A stretch of DNA of 64,000 nucleotides, from positions 2,976,001-3,040,000 of the forward strand of contig NZ_CP129212.1 of the NCBI RefSeq assembly GCF_030413175.1, in the 5' to 3' direction. Positions 24,970 through 32,500 of this stretch are shown here, piece after piece. The stretch's first letter is position 1. The number at the start of each line of letters is the position of its first letter. A program made the translations under genes and the position numbers. The stretch is from Bradyrhizobium roseum. GTDB lineage: Bacteria; Pseudomonadota; Alphaproteobacteria; Rhizobiales; Xanthobacteraceae. The notes beneath the pieces are model-generated. The model saw only the letters and a program-made list of their open reading frames with translations, searched no databases and was not told the origin of the DNA.

Positions 24970-25308
24970 ATGACGTTGTCTTTGAAGGCGATCGACCCTA
25001 ATGATTGCGAATACGACACCCCAGAGGGGGAAATCGCTCGTCGGAACGTGCTTTTCGGACTTTGGGCTGGCCAACGGATGGGCCTGGAAGGCGATGCGAT
25101 TGAGGCCTATGCATGGTCCGTCCATTTGGCCGATAGCGATCGTCCCGGTCATGACGACGTGATTGCGAAGGTCGCCACCGACCTGTCTTCCCGCGGCAGG
25201 CCGCTCAGCGACCGTCAGTTGCGCAGCTATTTTCAAGAGGTGGCGATGCGGGTCAGCCTTGGTCTTGCGCAGAGCTATCCGGTGGCCATCATGGGCCGTC
25301 GCGGATAG
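24970..25308 (+). CDS. DUF1476 / F1-ATPase inhibitor zeta-like protein, divergent N-terminus
   Basis: Alphaproteobacterial zeta subunits block ATP hydrolysis by F1. The 112-residue product matches the DUF1476 pattern in EIARRNVLFGLWAGQRMGLE, GDAIEAYAWSVHLADSDRPG, HDDVIAKVATDLSSRGRPLS and DRQLRSYFQEVAMRVSLG. The N-terminal inhibitory segment usual in the family (a charged FxxREEAFExKFAHD-like stretch) is replaced by MTLSLKAIDPNDCEYDTPEG. It may therefore be a paralogue without classic inhibition. A GAGAGAGGAAGG ribosome-binding site fixes the start. It is divergent from the metal efflux operon. Confidence 0.78.
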   Translation: MTLSLKAIDPNDCEYDTPEGEIARRNVLFGLWAGQRMGLEGDAIEAYAWSVHLADSDRPGHDDVIAKVATDLSSRGRPLSDRQLRSYFQEVAMRVSLGLAQSYPVAIMGRRG

Positions 25309-25388
25309 CAGGAACCGCTCTGTTGGCATCGACCGATGCCGTATTGCGCACCCAGACTATTTTCGGAGGCTGGAGGAGCGGTGAGACC

Positions 25389-25477
25389 CACCCTGACGCC
25401 GCACATGCTGTATTCTGGACTTGCGCGGACCTGAGCACGAGCGGTTCGATCGATCGAGAACGCGCCGGCAGAAAGAG
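25389..25477 (+). pseudogene. Degenerate fragment of the pseudouridine synthase gene 3' end
   Basis: From CGCCGCACATGCTG (25397) onward the sequence follows the last 80 bases of the gene ending at 17823, with indels that break the frame. Shared words include the 14-base start, CGGTTCGA and AACGCGCCGG. It has no gene body upstream, so it is a remnant left by a duplication, insertion or replacement event. Confidence 0.6.
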
Positions 25478-25496
25478 TTGAGTCGGGTTGCTCGCG

Positions 25497-25870
25497 TCAC
25501 CATGAAGTGAGAAGTGGAACGCCGGCGAGAGCCTGGTGGAAAAGCCATAGCGTCAGCGCGATCCAGCCGACCGCGACCGGCCATACGACAAAGATGGCCG
25601 CCTGGGTTGGGAGCGCGCGATTCACAACCAGGCCGGAAAGCGGCAGCGCCTGCATCATGTGTGTCGCAAAGAAGTGCGGCACGCGCAGATCGCCGACCGA
25701 TATGGGCCACCCGGTGAGCGGAAAGCGTGCGGCGCCGGCGGGCTCTACCCCCACATGGTGGTTGAGCGCACCGCCCATCCGGAACGCGATCAGCAGCGTC
25801 AATAGCGTACCGCCGATCAGTCCCGTCGCGACAGCTACTCTGGTCGCGGGTGCAAGCTTCGCCAATGATC
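25497..25870 (-). pseudogene. Truncated membrane protein, C-terminal part only
   Basis: About 120 residues remain, with three hydrophobic stretches (VAVATGLIGGTLLTLLIAFR, the segment around FFATHMMQALPLSGLVVNRA, and IFVVWPVAVGWIALTLWLFH). The WPISVGDLRVPHFFATHMMQ region recalls a larger bacterial membrane protein family in which a similar GDLR-HFF-H-Q pattern sits near the C-terminus. The reading frame's first dozen codons read antisense through TetR-like sequence, so the natural N-terminus is missing. Exact breakpoint is uncertain (about 25840-25870). Confidence 0.55.
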
Positions 25871-26265
25871 TGGCGAAACGCACGCGCAGCGACGACCCTT
25901 ACAGGGATCTCGGCCACCTCGGGCAATCCTATCTGGATTATGCGCGCAAGCATCCGCTGCATTACCAGTTGATGTTCGGCACGCCATTGCCGAACCCGGC
26001 CGATCATCCGGAGATGATGTCGCAGGCCCGGCAGGCCTTCGCGATGCTGCGGGAGGCGATCGGAAAACTACCCGGTCGCTCCGCGCATTCGGACGTCGAC
26101 CAGGACGCGATGTTTGCCTGGTCGGTGGTCCATGGCCTTGCAAGCATCCAGCAAACCCATGCCGCGGAGCAGGTCGGATTCGGCAAGGCAACGATCGGCA
26201 AGGCGATGGGGCATACGCTGTCACTCATCGGCGCCGCTCTCGGGGGGCCGGCCCGCAAGGCCTGA
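25858..26265 (+). pseudogene. Truncated TetR-family regulator lacking its DNA-binding domain
   Basis: The frame encodes a TetR ligand-binding domain: DDPYRDLGHLGQSYLDYARK, HPLHYQLMFGTPLPNPADHP, MFAWSVVHGLASIQQTHAAE and a C-terminal MGHTLSLIGAALGG, like TetR proteins with the C-terminal WHG-type domain. No helix-turn-helix precedes it; upstream bases belong to the oppositely oriented membrane-protein remnant. No plausible start with a ribosome-binding site was found. It looks like one side of a deletion junction. Confidence 0.7.
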
Positions 26266-26399
26266 GCGCGGCCGTCCACACGGCAGGAAGCCGATCGGAC
26301 ACGCCGGAATACAGCCGGTCACCCGGCCTCATCGGCTTTATTTGCATCCCCCGATATCGTATTGTCAGAGCTGGGTTATCACCGACGATTGGCTGCCGC

Positions 26400-27173
26400 A
26401 TGCGTGAACTATTCGATGAAGTTGCCGGCCATTCGCCGCTCGATCCGGAGGAGGCGGTGCGCCGTGCCACGCGCATCCCGCAACGCAAGCGGTTCTACAA
26501 GCAGTCCGGCCACGCCGCCGCCGAGGGCGGGTATTTCGTCACGCTCGACGGCAAGCCGATCCGCACGCCCTCGGGCCGCCACGTCGTGGCGCCGGCCAGC
26601 GCCATCGCGGAAGCGATCGCTGCCGAGTGGAATGCGCAAGGCGAAACCATCGATCCCCTGACCATGCCGCTGACGCGGTTCGCCAACAGCATCGCCGAGG
26701 TCGAGGAACGCGTCGATGCCGTCGCCGACGATATCGCAAAATACCTCGGCTCGGATTTGCTGTTCTATCGGGCCGCCCATCCCGAGGCGCTGGTCGCGCG
26801 CGAAGCTTCGCACTGGGACCCCGTGCTGTCCTGGGCCGCGAACGACCTCGGCGCCCACTTCATCCTGTCCGAGGGCATCGTGCACGCCGCCCAGCCGCCG
26901 CAGGCGATCACGGCGGCCCGCAGTGTGTTTCCGGCAGACCCATGGGCGGTGGCCGCCCTGCATGTGGTGACGACGCTGACCGGCTCGGCGTTGCTCGCGC
27001 TGGCGCTGCTGCACGGCGTCCGCGACCCCGACCAGGTCTGGGCGGCCGCCCATGTCGATGAGGACTGGAACGCCGAAAAATGGGGCGTGGACGAGGAGGT
27101 CGCCGCCCGCCGGGCCGCCCGGCTGGTCGATTTCCGGGCCGCGGTGCGCATTCTCGAGGCCCTGAAAGCCTGA
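26400..27173 (+). CDS. ATP12-family F1-ATPase assembly chaperone
   Basis: ATP12 binds the F1 alpha subunit during ATP synthase assembly. The 257 residues show the family pattern: RKRFYKQSGHAAAEGGYFVT LDGKPIRTP, then AIAAEWNAQGETIDPLTMPL TRFANSI, LGSDLLFYRAAHPEALVARE and a C-terminal WNAEKWGVDEEVAARRAAR. Such chaperones are usual in alphaproteobacteria. It lies just after the disrupted region and may mark the return to the ancestral gene order. Confidence 0.93.
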   Translation: MRELFDEVAGHSPLDPEEAVRRATRIPQRKRFYKQSGHAAAEGGYFVTLDGKPIRTPSGRHVVAPASAIAEAIAAEWNAQGETIDPLTMPLTRFANSIAEVEERVDAVADDIAKYLGSDLLFYRAAHPEALVAREASHWDPVLSWAANDLGAHFILSEGIVHAAQPPQAITAARSVFPADPWAVAALHVVTTLTGSALLALALLHGVRDPDQVWAAAHVDEDWNAEKWGVDEEVAARRAARLVDFRAAVRILEALKA

Positions 27174-27186
27174 GCGGCCTTGCCGG

Positions 27187-27203
27187 TTAACGAGAGGTTT
27201 ACG
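27187..27203 (+). promoter_or_regulatory. CtrA-like site upstream of the FliK-like gene
   Basis: TTAA, seven bases (CGAGAGG), then TTTA CG: one mismatch to the CtrA consensus TTAA-N7-TTAA. It is centred about 50 bases before the start at 27244. CtrA commonly activates flagellar genes in alphaproteobacteria, which fits the product downstream. Confidence 0.5.
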
Positions 27204-27243
27204 CCGCTGGGGTAGCCTGCAGGCTTGGCCGAGACCTCAGGAC

Positions 27244-28854
27244 ATGGCGATATCGATCAATCCCGTTCTCCCGGTGCTTGCTGCCCAAGAGGCTGGCGGC
27301 ATTGCGCCCGAGCTCGTGTTGCAGCCGGGCAGCGTGGTCAACGCGCAGGTCCTGAAAGTGCTGTCCGCCGATCTGGTGCGGATCGCGATTGCAAGCCTCT
27401 CACTCGATGTGTCCACCGAAGTTCCGTTGCAGCAGGGCCAGAACCTGCAGCTCGCGGTCACGCAGACCAAAGATGGTATCCGCCTCGCCATGGTTGGCGG
27501 CGACGCCGCCGGATCGCTGGGCGACGCCATCACCCTGTCACCTGATGCGCTAGCCGAGGCAGCTATCAACCGGCCCGCCATTCTGTCGCCGAAGAGCGTG
27601 CTGACGCCGCTGGAACGCGCCGCCGTCTCCGCCGCCGCGCAAGCCGCAGCAACCGAGCAGGACAGCCTGGCGCCGCTGTTCGCCAATCTGGGTGCTGCGG
27701 TTTCCGCCAGCAACCTGCCGCCAAAACTGCAGGCAGCGATCGCGCAGGTGCTGGCGCAACAGACCAGCCTCGATCAAAATCTCGGCGGCGGCGACATCAA
27801 GACGGCGTTCCAGAAATCCGGGATTTTTCTCGAAGCGTCACTGGCGGCAGGCTCGGTGCCGGCCAGCGGCGTTCCCGACCTCAAGGCCGCGCTGATCGTG
27901 CTTCGTCAGACCTTGCAGTCGGCGCTCGGCGCGAATGCGCCGGCCACGGCCCCGGCAGTCCCGACGACGCCTGCTGGCACCCCGCAGACGGCGCCGTCCC
28001 AGGCTACCACTGCAAGCCTCACACCGTCGCCGTCGATCAACCCGGGCGTCCATGAAATCCTGCTGCCTCATGCGCGGCTGCCGGTCGCGGAAAACCTCGC
28101 GCTATCCGGCCAGGCCGCGGCCGCCCGCAACCCGCTGGCAGCGGCGCTCGACGCCGGACCCTCGGCCGGTGCGACCTTGAACCTGTTGCAGGAAGCACTG
28201 CAGGAGCTTGGCAACCCGGCGCGAATGGCCCCCTCGAAAGACGGTCGCGGCGCCGATGCGAGCCTTCACACCAACTTGCCACCGCCACCGGTCCGCGGCG
28301 CGCCACCGACCGCCCAACCCATCGCATCACCGACGATCGCGCCGCAGGGTCCGCTCGAGGCGACCGCGCATCATCTGCTCGACGACACCGACGCCGCCAT
28401 CGCGCGGCAGACCCTGCTGCAGGTCGCCTCGCTGCCGGACCGTATCGACAATTCGGCGCCGAAGGCCGACATGAATGTGCCGCGCTGGAATTTCGAAATT
28501 CCGTTCGCGACGCCGCAGGGCACGGCGATGGCGCAATTCGAGATTTCGCGTGACGGCGCCGAGCAGGAAGTCGAAGCTGCCAAGCGGATGTGGCGTGCGC
28601 GGTTTTCGCTCGACGTCGAACCGGCCGGGCCGGTTCACGCGCTGATCTCGCTGCAGGGCGACAAGACCTCGGTACGGATCTGGGCGGAACGGTTTTCCAC
28701 GGCGGAGCAACTGCGCGCCGGCGCCGCCGAACTGAGCCAGGCGCTGAGCCGCGCCGAACTCCAGCCCGGCGACATCGTGATCCGCGACGGCGCGCCGCCG
28801 CAGGCCGCCGCTCCGGTCGCCCGTGCCGGCCACTTCCTGGACCGCGCACTATGA
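27244..28854 (+). CDS. FliK-like flagellar hook-length control protein
   Basis: FliK measures hook length and triggers the export-specificity switch. The 536-residue product has an N-terminal beta-rich region (APELVLQPGSVVNAQVLKVL). A long Ala/Pro/Thr-rich middle follows, typical of FliK linkers. The C-terminal domain (about residues 415-520) contains RWNFEIPFATPQGTAMAQFE, RFSLDVEPAGPVHALISLQG and VRIWAERFSTAEQLRAGAAE, resembling the hook-length control fold. It overlaps the next gene by four bases. No other flagellar genes are in the window. Confidence 0.8.
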   Translation: MAISINPVLPVLAAQEAGGIAPELVLQPGSVVNAQVLKVLSADLVRIAIASLSLDVSTEVPLQQGQNLQLAVTQTKDGIRLAMVGGDAAGSLGDAITLSPDALAEAAINRPAILSPKSVLTPLERAAVSAAAQAAATEQDSLAPLFANLGAAVSASNLPPKLQAAIAQVLAQQTSLDQNLGGGDIKTAFQKSGIFLEASLAAGSVPASGVPDLKAALIVLRQTLQSALGANAPATAPAVPTTPAGTPQTAPSQATTASLTPSPSINPGVHEILLPHARLPVAENLALSGQAAAARNPLAAALDAGPSAGATLNLLQEALQELGNPARMAPSKDGRGADASLHTNLPPPPVRGAPPTAQPIASPTIAPQGPLEATAHHLLDDTDAAIARQTLLQVASLPDRIDNSAPKADMNVPRWNFEIPFATPQGTAMAQFEISRDGAEQEVEAAKRMWRARFSLDVEPAGPVHALISLQGDKTSVRIWAERFSTAEQLRAGAAELSQALSRAELQPGDIVIRDGAPPQAAAPVARAGHFLDRAL

Positions 28855-29117
28855 GCGTCGACGTCAAGAACAAGCTTGCCGTCGCGCTGCACTATGACAA
28901 GTCCGGTGCACCGCGGGTCGTCGCCAAGGGCAAGGGAACCATCGGCGCGAAGATCGTCGAACTCGCCCGGGAACACGACATCCCGATCGAGGAGAACGAG
29001 GTGCTGGCGGGCGCCCTGTCACATGTCGAGATCGGCGACGAAATTCCGCCGGACCTCTACAAGGCGGTCGCCGAAGTGCTGATCTTCGTGCTGCGGCTGT
29101 CGGGCCGGGTGCGATAG
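28851..29117 (+). CDS. FlhB C-terminal-domain-like protein (FhlB type)
   Basis: The 88-residue product (MSVDVKNKLAVALHYDKSGA) matches the cytoplasmic C-terminal domain of FlhB/YscU: RVVAKGKGTIGAKIVELARE, HDIPIEENEVLAGALSHVEI and PPDLYKAVAEVLIFVLRL. It lacks the four membrane helices and the NPTH autocleavage motif. It begins where the cleaved C-terminal fragment of FlhB would. Stand-alone copies of this kind can substitute for cleaved FlhB in other bacteria. The overlap with the FliK-like gene supports a joint role in the export switch (inference). Confidence 0.88.
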   Translation: MSVDVKNKLAVALHYDKSGAPRVVAKGKGTIGAKIVELAREHDIPIEENEVLAGALSHVEIGDEIPPDLYKAVAEVLIFVLRLSGRVR

Positions 29118-29133
29118 CTCGCGCGAAACCAAA

Positions 29134-30243
29134 TCAGTCGAGGTCCCATGTGCGCGGCTGCAGCAGTTCAGCCGGTGGCTTGACTTCGTCGATCGCGACC
29201 GGGCGTCGGACCATGCGCGTTGCGGTCCATGTGCTGTGTCGGGCGCCCCTGGAAAAGTGTTCTTCCTTGAGCATGATGCCGTCATCTGTGAAACATGCAT
29301 CCGTGCCGCCGTCGTTCATTCCAGGAGTCATGTCGGACCAGCGGCAGCGTTCGCCGAGGACGGTATCGTAACGATCGCTGGGAACAGGCTGGAATGCTTT
29401 CGGCTCCGGCTGCGCGGGATCAGGATCGGGCCTCGCGATGGTGAGTTCCTCTTCCACGTCGCGCCTGCCGCGCTCATACGTCAGGCGCATCCGGATTGAA
29501 TCATGGGAGATCTCGATCCGCCGCCGTGTGCCTGCGATCACCTCCTTGAACAGCCACGGGCCGGACCGGCGCGTGGTACGAATGGTGGGCGGAGCCGGGT
29601 TTGATCCATCCGGAAGTATCCTTCCTTCCGAAAGCTCCATGACCGTCTCATGCTCAGCCGCCGTTGCGGTTGCGGGGTCCTTGCGGTCCCACCAGTTCAG
29701 CTCCAGCAGCGCGCGCGGCAGTCGGGCCTCCTGTGCTGCAACCGCGCGGCGCTCGATGCGGATCGCCTCGGCCGACCAACTAATGCCTTTGACGCCGAAC
29801 CCTCGGCGCCACAACTCGATTCCGTCATCTGTAAAGCAGCTGAGACTGGTGAAGCTTTGGCCGGAGGGGCTGTCGGATTTGCTCCGCGCCGTTTCCCACA
29901 CCGTGCAACTTTCACCGAGATGCGTCCGTCGCTCGCCGGTGTTGCGAGCTTGGTCATCGTATTCGAGATGGTCCTTGCGCCGAAAGTGGGTGATCCATCC
30001 ATTGTCAATAACATAGGCATTGCTGCCTTGCCGATAATAGGTGGTCTGGGGCGGGGTTGTGTAGGTGCTGTCGCGGCGGGTCCATTCGCCATGGCGGATC
30101 ACGACCTGAGAGGAGCTCCCTTTGCGATCAAAGAATGTCAGTTCCATCGTCACGACGTGGTCGGGCGGGGTGACGTCAGGCGGCACGAAGGGTGCGGCGG
30201 CGGCCGGACCGGCCGCCAGGCAAAACAGGAGTATCAAGCGCAT
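29134..30243 (-). CDS. Exported protein with two similar halves, function unknown
   Basis: The 369 residues start with a signal peptide (MRLILLFCLAAGPAAAAPFV). Two repeats follow. One has HLGESCTVWE, SLSCFTDDGIELWRRGF and IRIERRAV; the other has LGERCRWSD, DACFTDDGIMLKEEHF and TRMVRRPV. Each ends with a short PRALLE or PAELLQ motif. Each repeat carries two Cys that could form a disulfide in the periplasm. The start at 30243 places the signal peptide first; ten extra upstream residues are possible. I do not recognise a named domain. Confidence 0.8.
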   Translation of the reverse strand: MRLILLFCLAAGPAAAAPFVPPDVTPPDHVVTMELTFFDRKGSSSQVVIRHGEWTRRDSTYTTPPQTTYYRQGSNAYVIDNGWITHFRRKDHLEYDDQARNTGERRTHLGESCTVWETARSKSDSPSGQSFTSLSCFTDDGIELWRRGFGVKGISWSAEAIRIERRAVAAQEARLPRALLELNWWDRKDPATATAAEHETVMELSEGRILPDGSNPAPPTIRTTRRSGPWLFKEVIAGTRRRIEISHDSIRMRLTYERGRRDVEEELTIARPDPDPAQPEPKAFQPVPSDRYDTVLGERCRWSDMTPGMNDGGTDACFTDDGIMLKEEHFSRGARHSTWTATRMVRRPVAIDEVKPPAELLQPRTWDLD

Positions 30244-30383
30244 TGCGTGCTCCAGAGCGCGTTCGTGTAGCACAATCGAAGGACGAAAATAAATCCGAAC
30301 TATGATCCAGGCGTGTGCGCTGGCATTTTGGTTATCAATGTTTTACCACGATGGCATCAGCATCGTCGTTTGAGGTCTCGTCC

Positions 30384-31202
30384 GTGATCAATCGTCGCCA
30401 CGCCCTCGGCCTTCTCGCCACCGCGAGCATTTTTCCCAACCGCAGTTTCGCCAGCGTCTCCTACCAGCGCAGCGAGTTTCGCGACGATCTCTCGAAGCGG
30501 TTTTTCGCGCTCGGCACCATGGGCACTTTCGTCGCCTACAAGGTCGACGACTACCTGATCATCGCCAGCGACAAGGTACGCTCGGGAGAGGGCAGGCTGC
30601 CGGCCTCGACCTTCAAGATTCCGAACTCGATCATCGCGCTGGAGACCGGCGTGGTCGAGGACCCGGACAAGGACGTCTTCAAGTGGGACGGGGTGACCCG
30701 CAGCATCGAGCCCTGGAACAAGGATCACACGCTGCGCTCGGCGATCGCGGTCTCCGCCGTGCCGGTCTATCAGGAAATCGCGCGCCGCATCGGGCAAGAG
30801 CGCATGCAGAAATATGTCGACCTGATGGATTACGGCAACCGCGACATCGGCGGCGGCATCGACCAGTTCTGGCTGACCGGCAATCTACGCATCGATCCGA
30901 TCCAGCAGATCGATTTCGTCGACCGGATGCGCCGCGGCGTGCTGCCGGTATCGAAGCGCAGCCAGGAACTGACGCGCGATATTCTGCCGGTAACCAAGGT
31001 CGGCGATGCCACCATCCGCGCCAAGAGCGGGTTGCTCGGCGCCGAGGCTGGCAAGCCATCGCTGGGCTGGATGGTCGGCTGGGTGGAGAAGGGGTCTTCC
31101 GCCACCGTGTTCGCCATGAACATGGACTGCAAGGAGCCAAGCCACATCGCCGCCCGCATGACGGTGGTGCAGCAGTGCCTCGGCGATATCGTGGCGTATT
31201 GA
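30384..31202 (+). CDS. Class D (OXA-type) beta-lactamase homologue
   Basis: Class D enzymes are periplasmic serine hydrolases that open beta-lactam rings. With the GTG start at 30384, which has a GAGG ribosome-binding site eight bases upstream, the product is 272 residues with a signal peptide (INRRHALGLLATASIF). Motifs are PASTFKIPNS (Ser75), SAV near residue 128, DYGN (Tyr150) followed by the conserved FWL, and KSG at 214 in place of the more usual KTG. Longer starts at 30315 or 30351 would bury the signal sequence. Activity or spectrum cannot be inferred. Confidence 0.85.
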   Translation: MINRRHALGLLATASIFPNRSFASVSYQRSEFRDDLSKRFFALGTMGTFVAYKVDDYLIIASDKVRSGEGRLPASTFKIPNSIIALETGVVEDPDKDVFKWDGVTRSIEPWNKDHTLRSAIAVSAVPVYQEIARRIGQERMQKYVDLMDYGNRDIGGGIDQFWLTGNLRIDPIQQIDFVDRMRRGVLPVSKRSQELTRDILPVTKVGDATIRAKSGLLGAEAGKPSLGWMVGWVEKGSSATVFAMNMDCKEPSHIAARMTVVQQCLGDIVAY

Positions 31203-31225
31203 CTGGATGTCCATTCGTCCTGCTC

Positions 31226-31300
31226 GGCCTTGTGCCGGGCGTCCGCGTCTTCCCGGTCATCGGAATCAAAGTAAGACGTGGATGGCGGGGACAAGCCCGG
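31226..31300. repeat. Inverted-repeat intergenic element
   Basis: The arm CTTGTGCCGGGCGTCCGCGT (31229 on) is mirrored by AAGACGTGGATGGCGGGGAC ending ACAAG near 31295. Arms are about three quarters identical. The flanks (CCGGGC, AAGCCCGG) match the common rhizobial intergenic palindrome built from GTGGATGGCCGGGACAAG-like words. It sits between convergent genes and could help terminate both. Confidence 0.55.
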
Positions 31301-31334
31301 CTGTGACGGCGAACGCCAGGCTATGACGTGCGGA

Positions 31335-32336
31335 CTATCCCAGCTTGAGCAACGCCTGCAGGAATTCGCTCACCGCTTTGCGCGCTTCCTGAGCGGTCGC
31401 CGGATTGCCGCCGACATGCGGATTGAGCGCGATACAGGCGTCCTGGTAGGTGAAGGGTTTTTTGGTCTCGTCGTTCATCAACACGCCGCCTTCGCCTTCC
31501 TTGAGACGGCAATTCCGCGCCGACTGGGCATTGGCCGAAACCGCGACCGTGCTGAGGCCGAGCAGGCCGGCATCGAAGCCATGGGCGGAGTCCGGATACT
31601 CGGTCAGCGCTACATCGCGTTTGGCTTCCTGCAGGCGGGTGAGATAGGCCTTGCAGCTTGCGACGGGATTGTAGTCGTCGGGCGTACCGTGAAAAATCCG
31701 GATCGGGCGCGCCACTGTCTCGGTATCGGTGGCATAGCTGGTCGAGCAGTCCGGATAGAACGGAATATAGGCAGCGAATTGCACGCCTGACTTGTTCCAG
31801 AGTTTTTGGAAGCGCTCGAGGCTGGCGTAGAGCGCGGCCTGTCCGCCGCGCGAAAATCCCATCAGTACGATGCGATCAGGGTCGACACGCGGGTGTTTGG
31901 CGAGGATCTCCAGCGAGCGGTAGATGTCGACGATGAAATTGAGCCGGCCGAGCAGGGCCTGGTTGGGGCCGACCGCCGTCAGCCCGCGGCCGCTGAAACC
32001 GTCGATCACGAAGGTCGAAATCCCCATCGTATTGAAATGGCGCACCCAGGGATCCATACCGGCGCCGACACCGCTCGATCCGTGCATGAGCACCACCACG
32101 GGGAGTTTGCCGCTGCCCTGCGCGATGCGAAATTCGCCGGCCACCGTGACCTGTTTGCCGTTGGCGTCGCCGGTGAGGAATTGCTGGTCGGAAATCGTCA
32201 GCGACGGGATCGCATAGATTTCGGTGCGGGCCGCAACGTCCTTCGGCAACGACTGCGCATTGGTTTCGATGCAGGTGATCAATAGTCCGATGCAGAAGGC
32301 CGCAGCCGCGGCCGTAACGCGCCAATCCGTCAGCAT
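31335..32336 (-). CDS. Exported alpha/beta hydrolase, dienelactone-hydrolase-like
   Basis: The 333-residue product has a signal peptide (WRVTAAAAAFCIGLLITCIE, cleavage near NAQ-S). The hydrolase fold is visible from the oxyanion-loop segment VVVLMHGSSGVGAGMDPWVR, the nucleophile elbow MGFSRGGQAAL, the acid region FHGTPDDYNPVASCKAYL and the base in YPDSAHGFDAG. The C-terminal part has an insertion with two Cys (NCRLKEGEGG, QDACIALNPHVGGN). Substrate is unknown. The start codon lies behind a hairpin that includes the ribosome-binding site. Confidence 0.85.
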   Translation of the reverse strand: MLTDWRVTAAAAAFCIGLLITCIETNAQSLPKDVAARTEIYAIPSLTISDQQFLTGDANGKQVTVAGEFRIAQGSGKLPVVVLMHGSSGVGAGMDPWVRHFNTMGISTFVIDGFSGRGLTAVGPNQALLGRLNFIVDIYRSLEILAKHPRVDPDRIVLMGFSRGGQAALYASLERFQKLWNKSGVQFAAYIPFYPDCSTSYATDTETVARPIRIFHGTPDDYNPVASCKAYLTRLQEAKRDVALTEYPDSAHGFDAGLLGLSTVAVSANAQSARNCRLKEGEGGVLMNDETKKPFTYQDACIALNPHVGGNPATAQEARKAVSEFLQALLKLG

Positions 32337-32340
32337 TTTG

Positions 32341-32368
32341 TTTCCCCCATGTTTTCGTTTTGGGGAAA
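32341..32368 (-). promoter_or_regulatory. 5'-leader hairpin overlapping a ribosome-binding site
   Basis: On the minus strand TTTCCCC pairs with GGGGAAA around a loop of about 13-14 bases. The GGGGGAAAC arm is also the ribosome-binding site of the hydrolase starting at 32336. Folding would hide the site, so translation could be modulated. Seven base pairs only. Confidence 0.35.
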
Positions 32369-32500
32369 TAGATCAAGCGCCGATGGGGCTGTCAAACGTC
32401 CGGCGCGCCGCACGAGCTGACGCCGCGGGGGCGGAATTCAGCGATCTTTAAGTAATTTGTTCAAAGAGTTTCAGTCCGGTCCCTGCTTTTGAATTCGACG

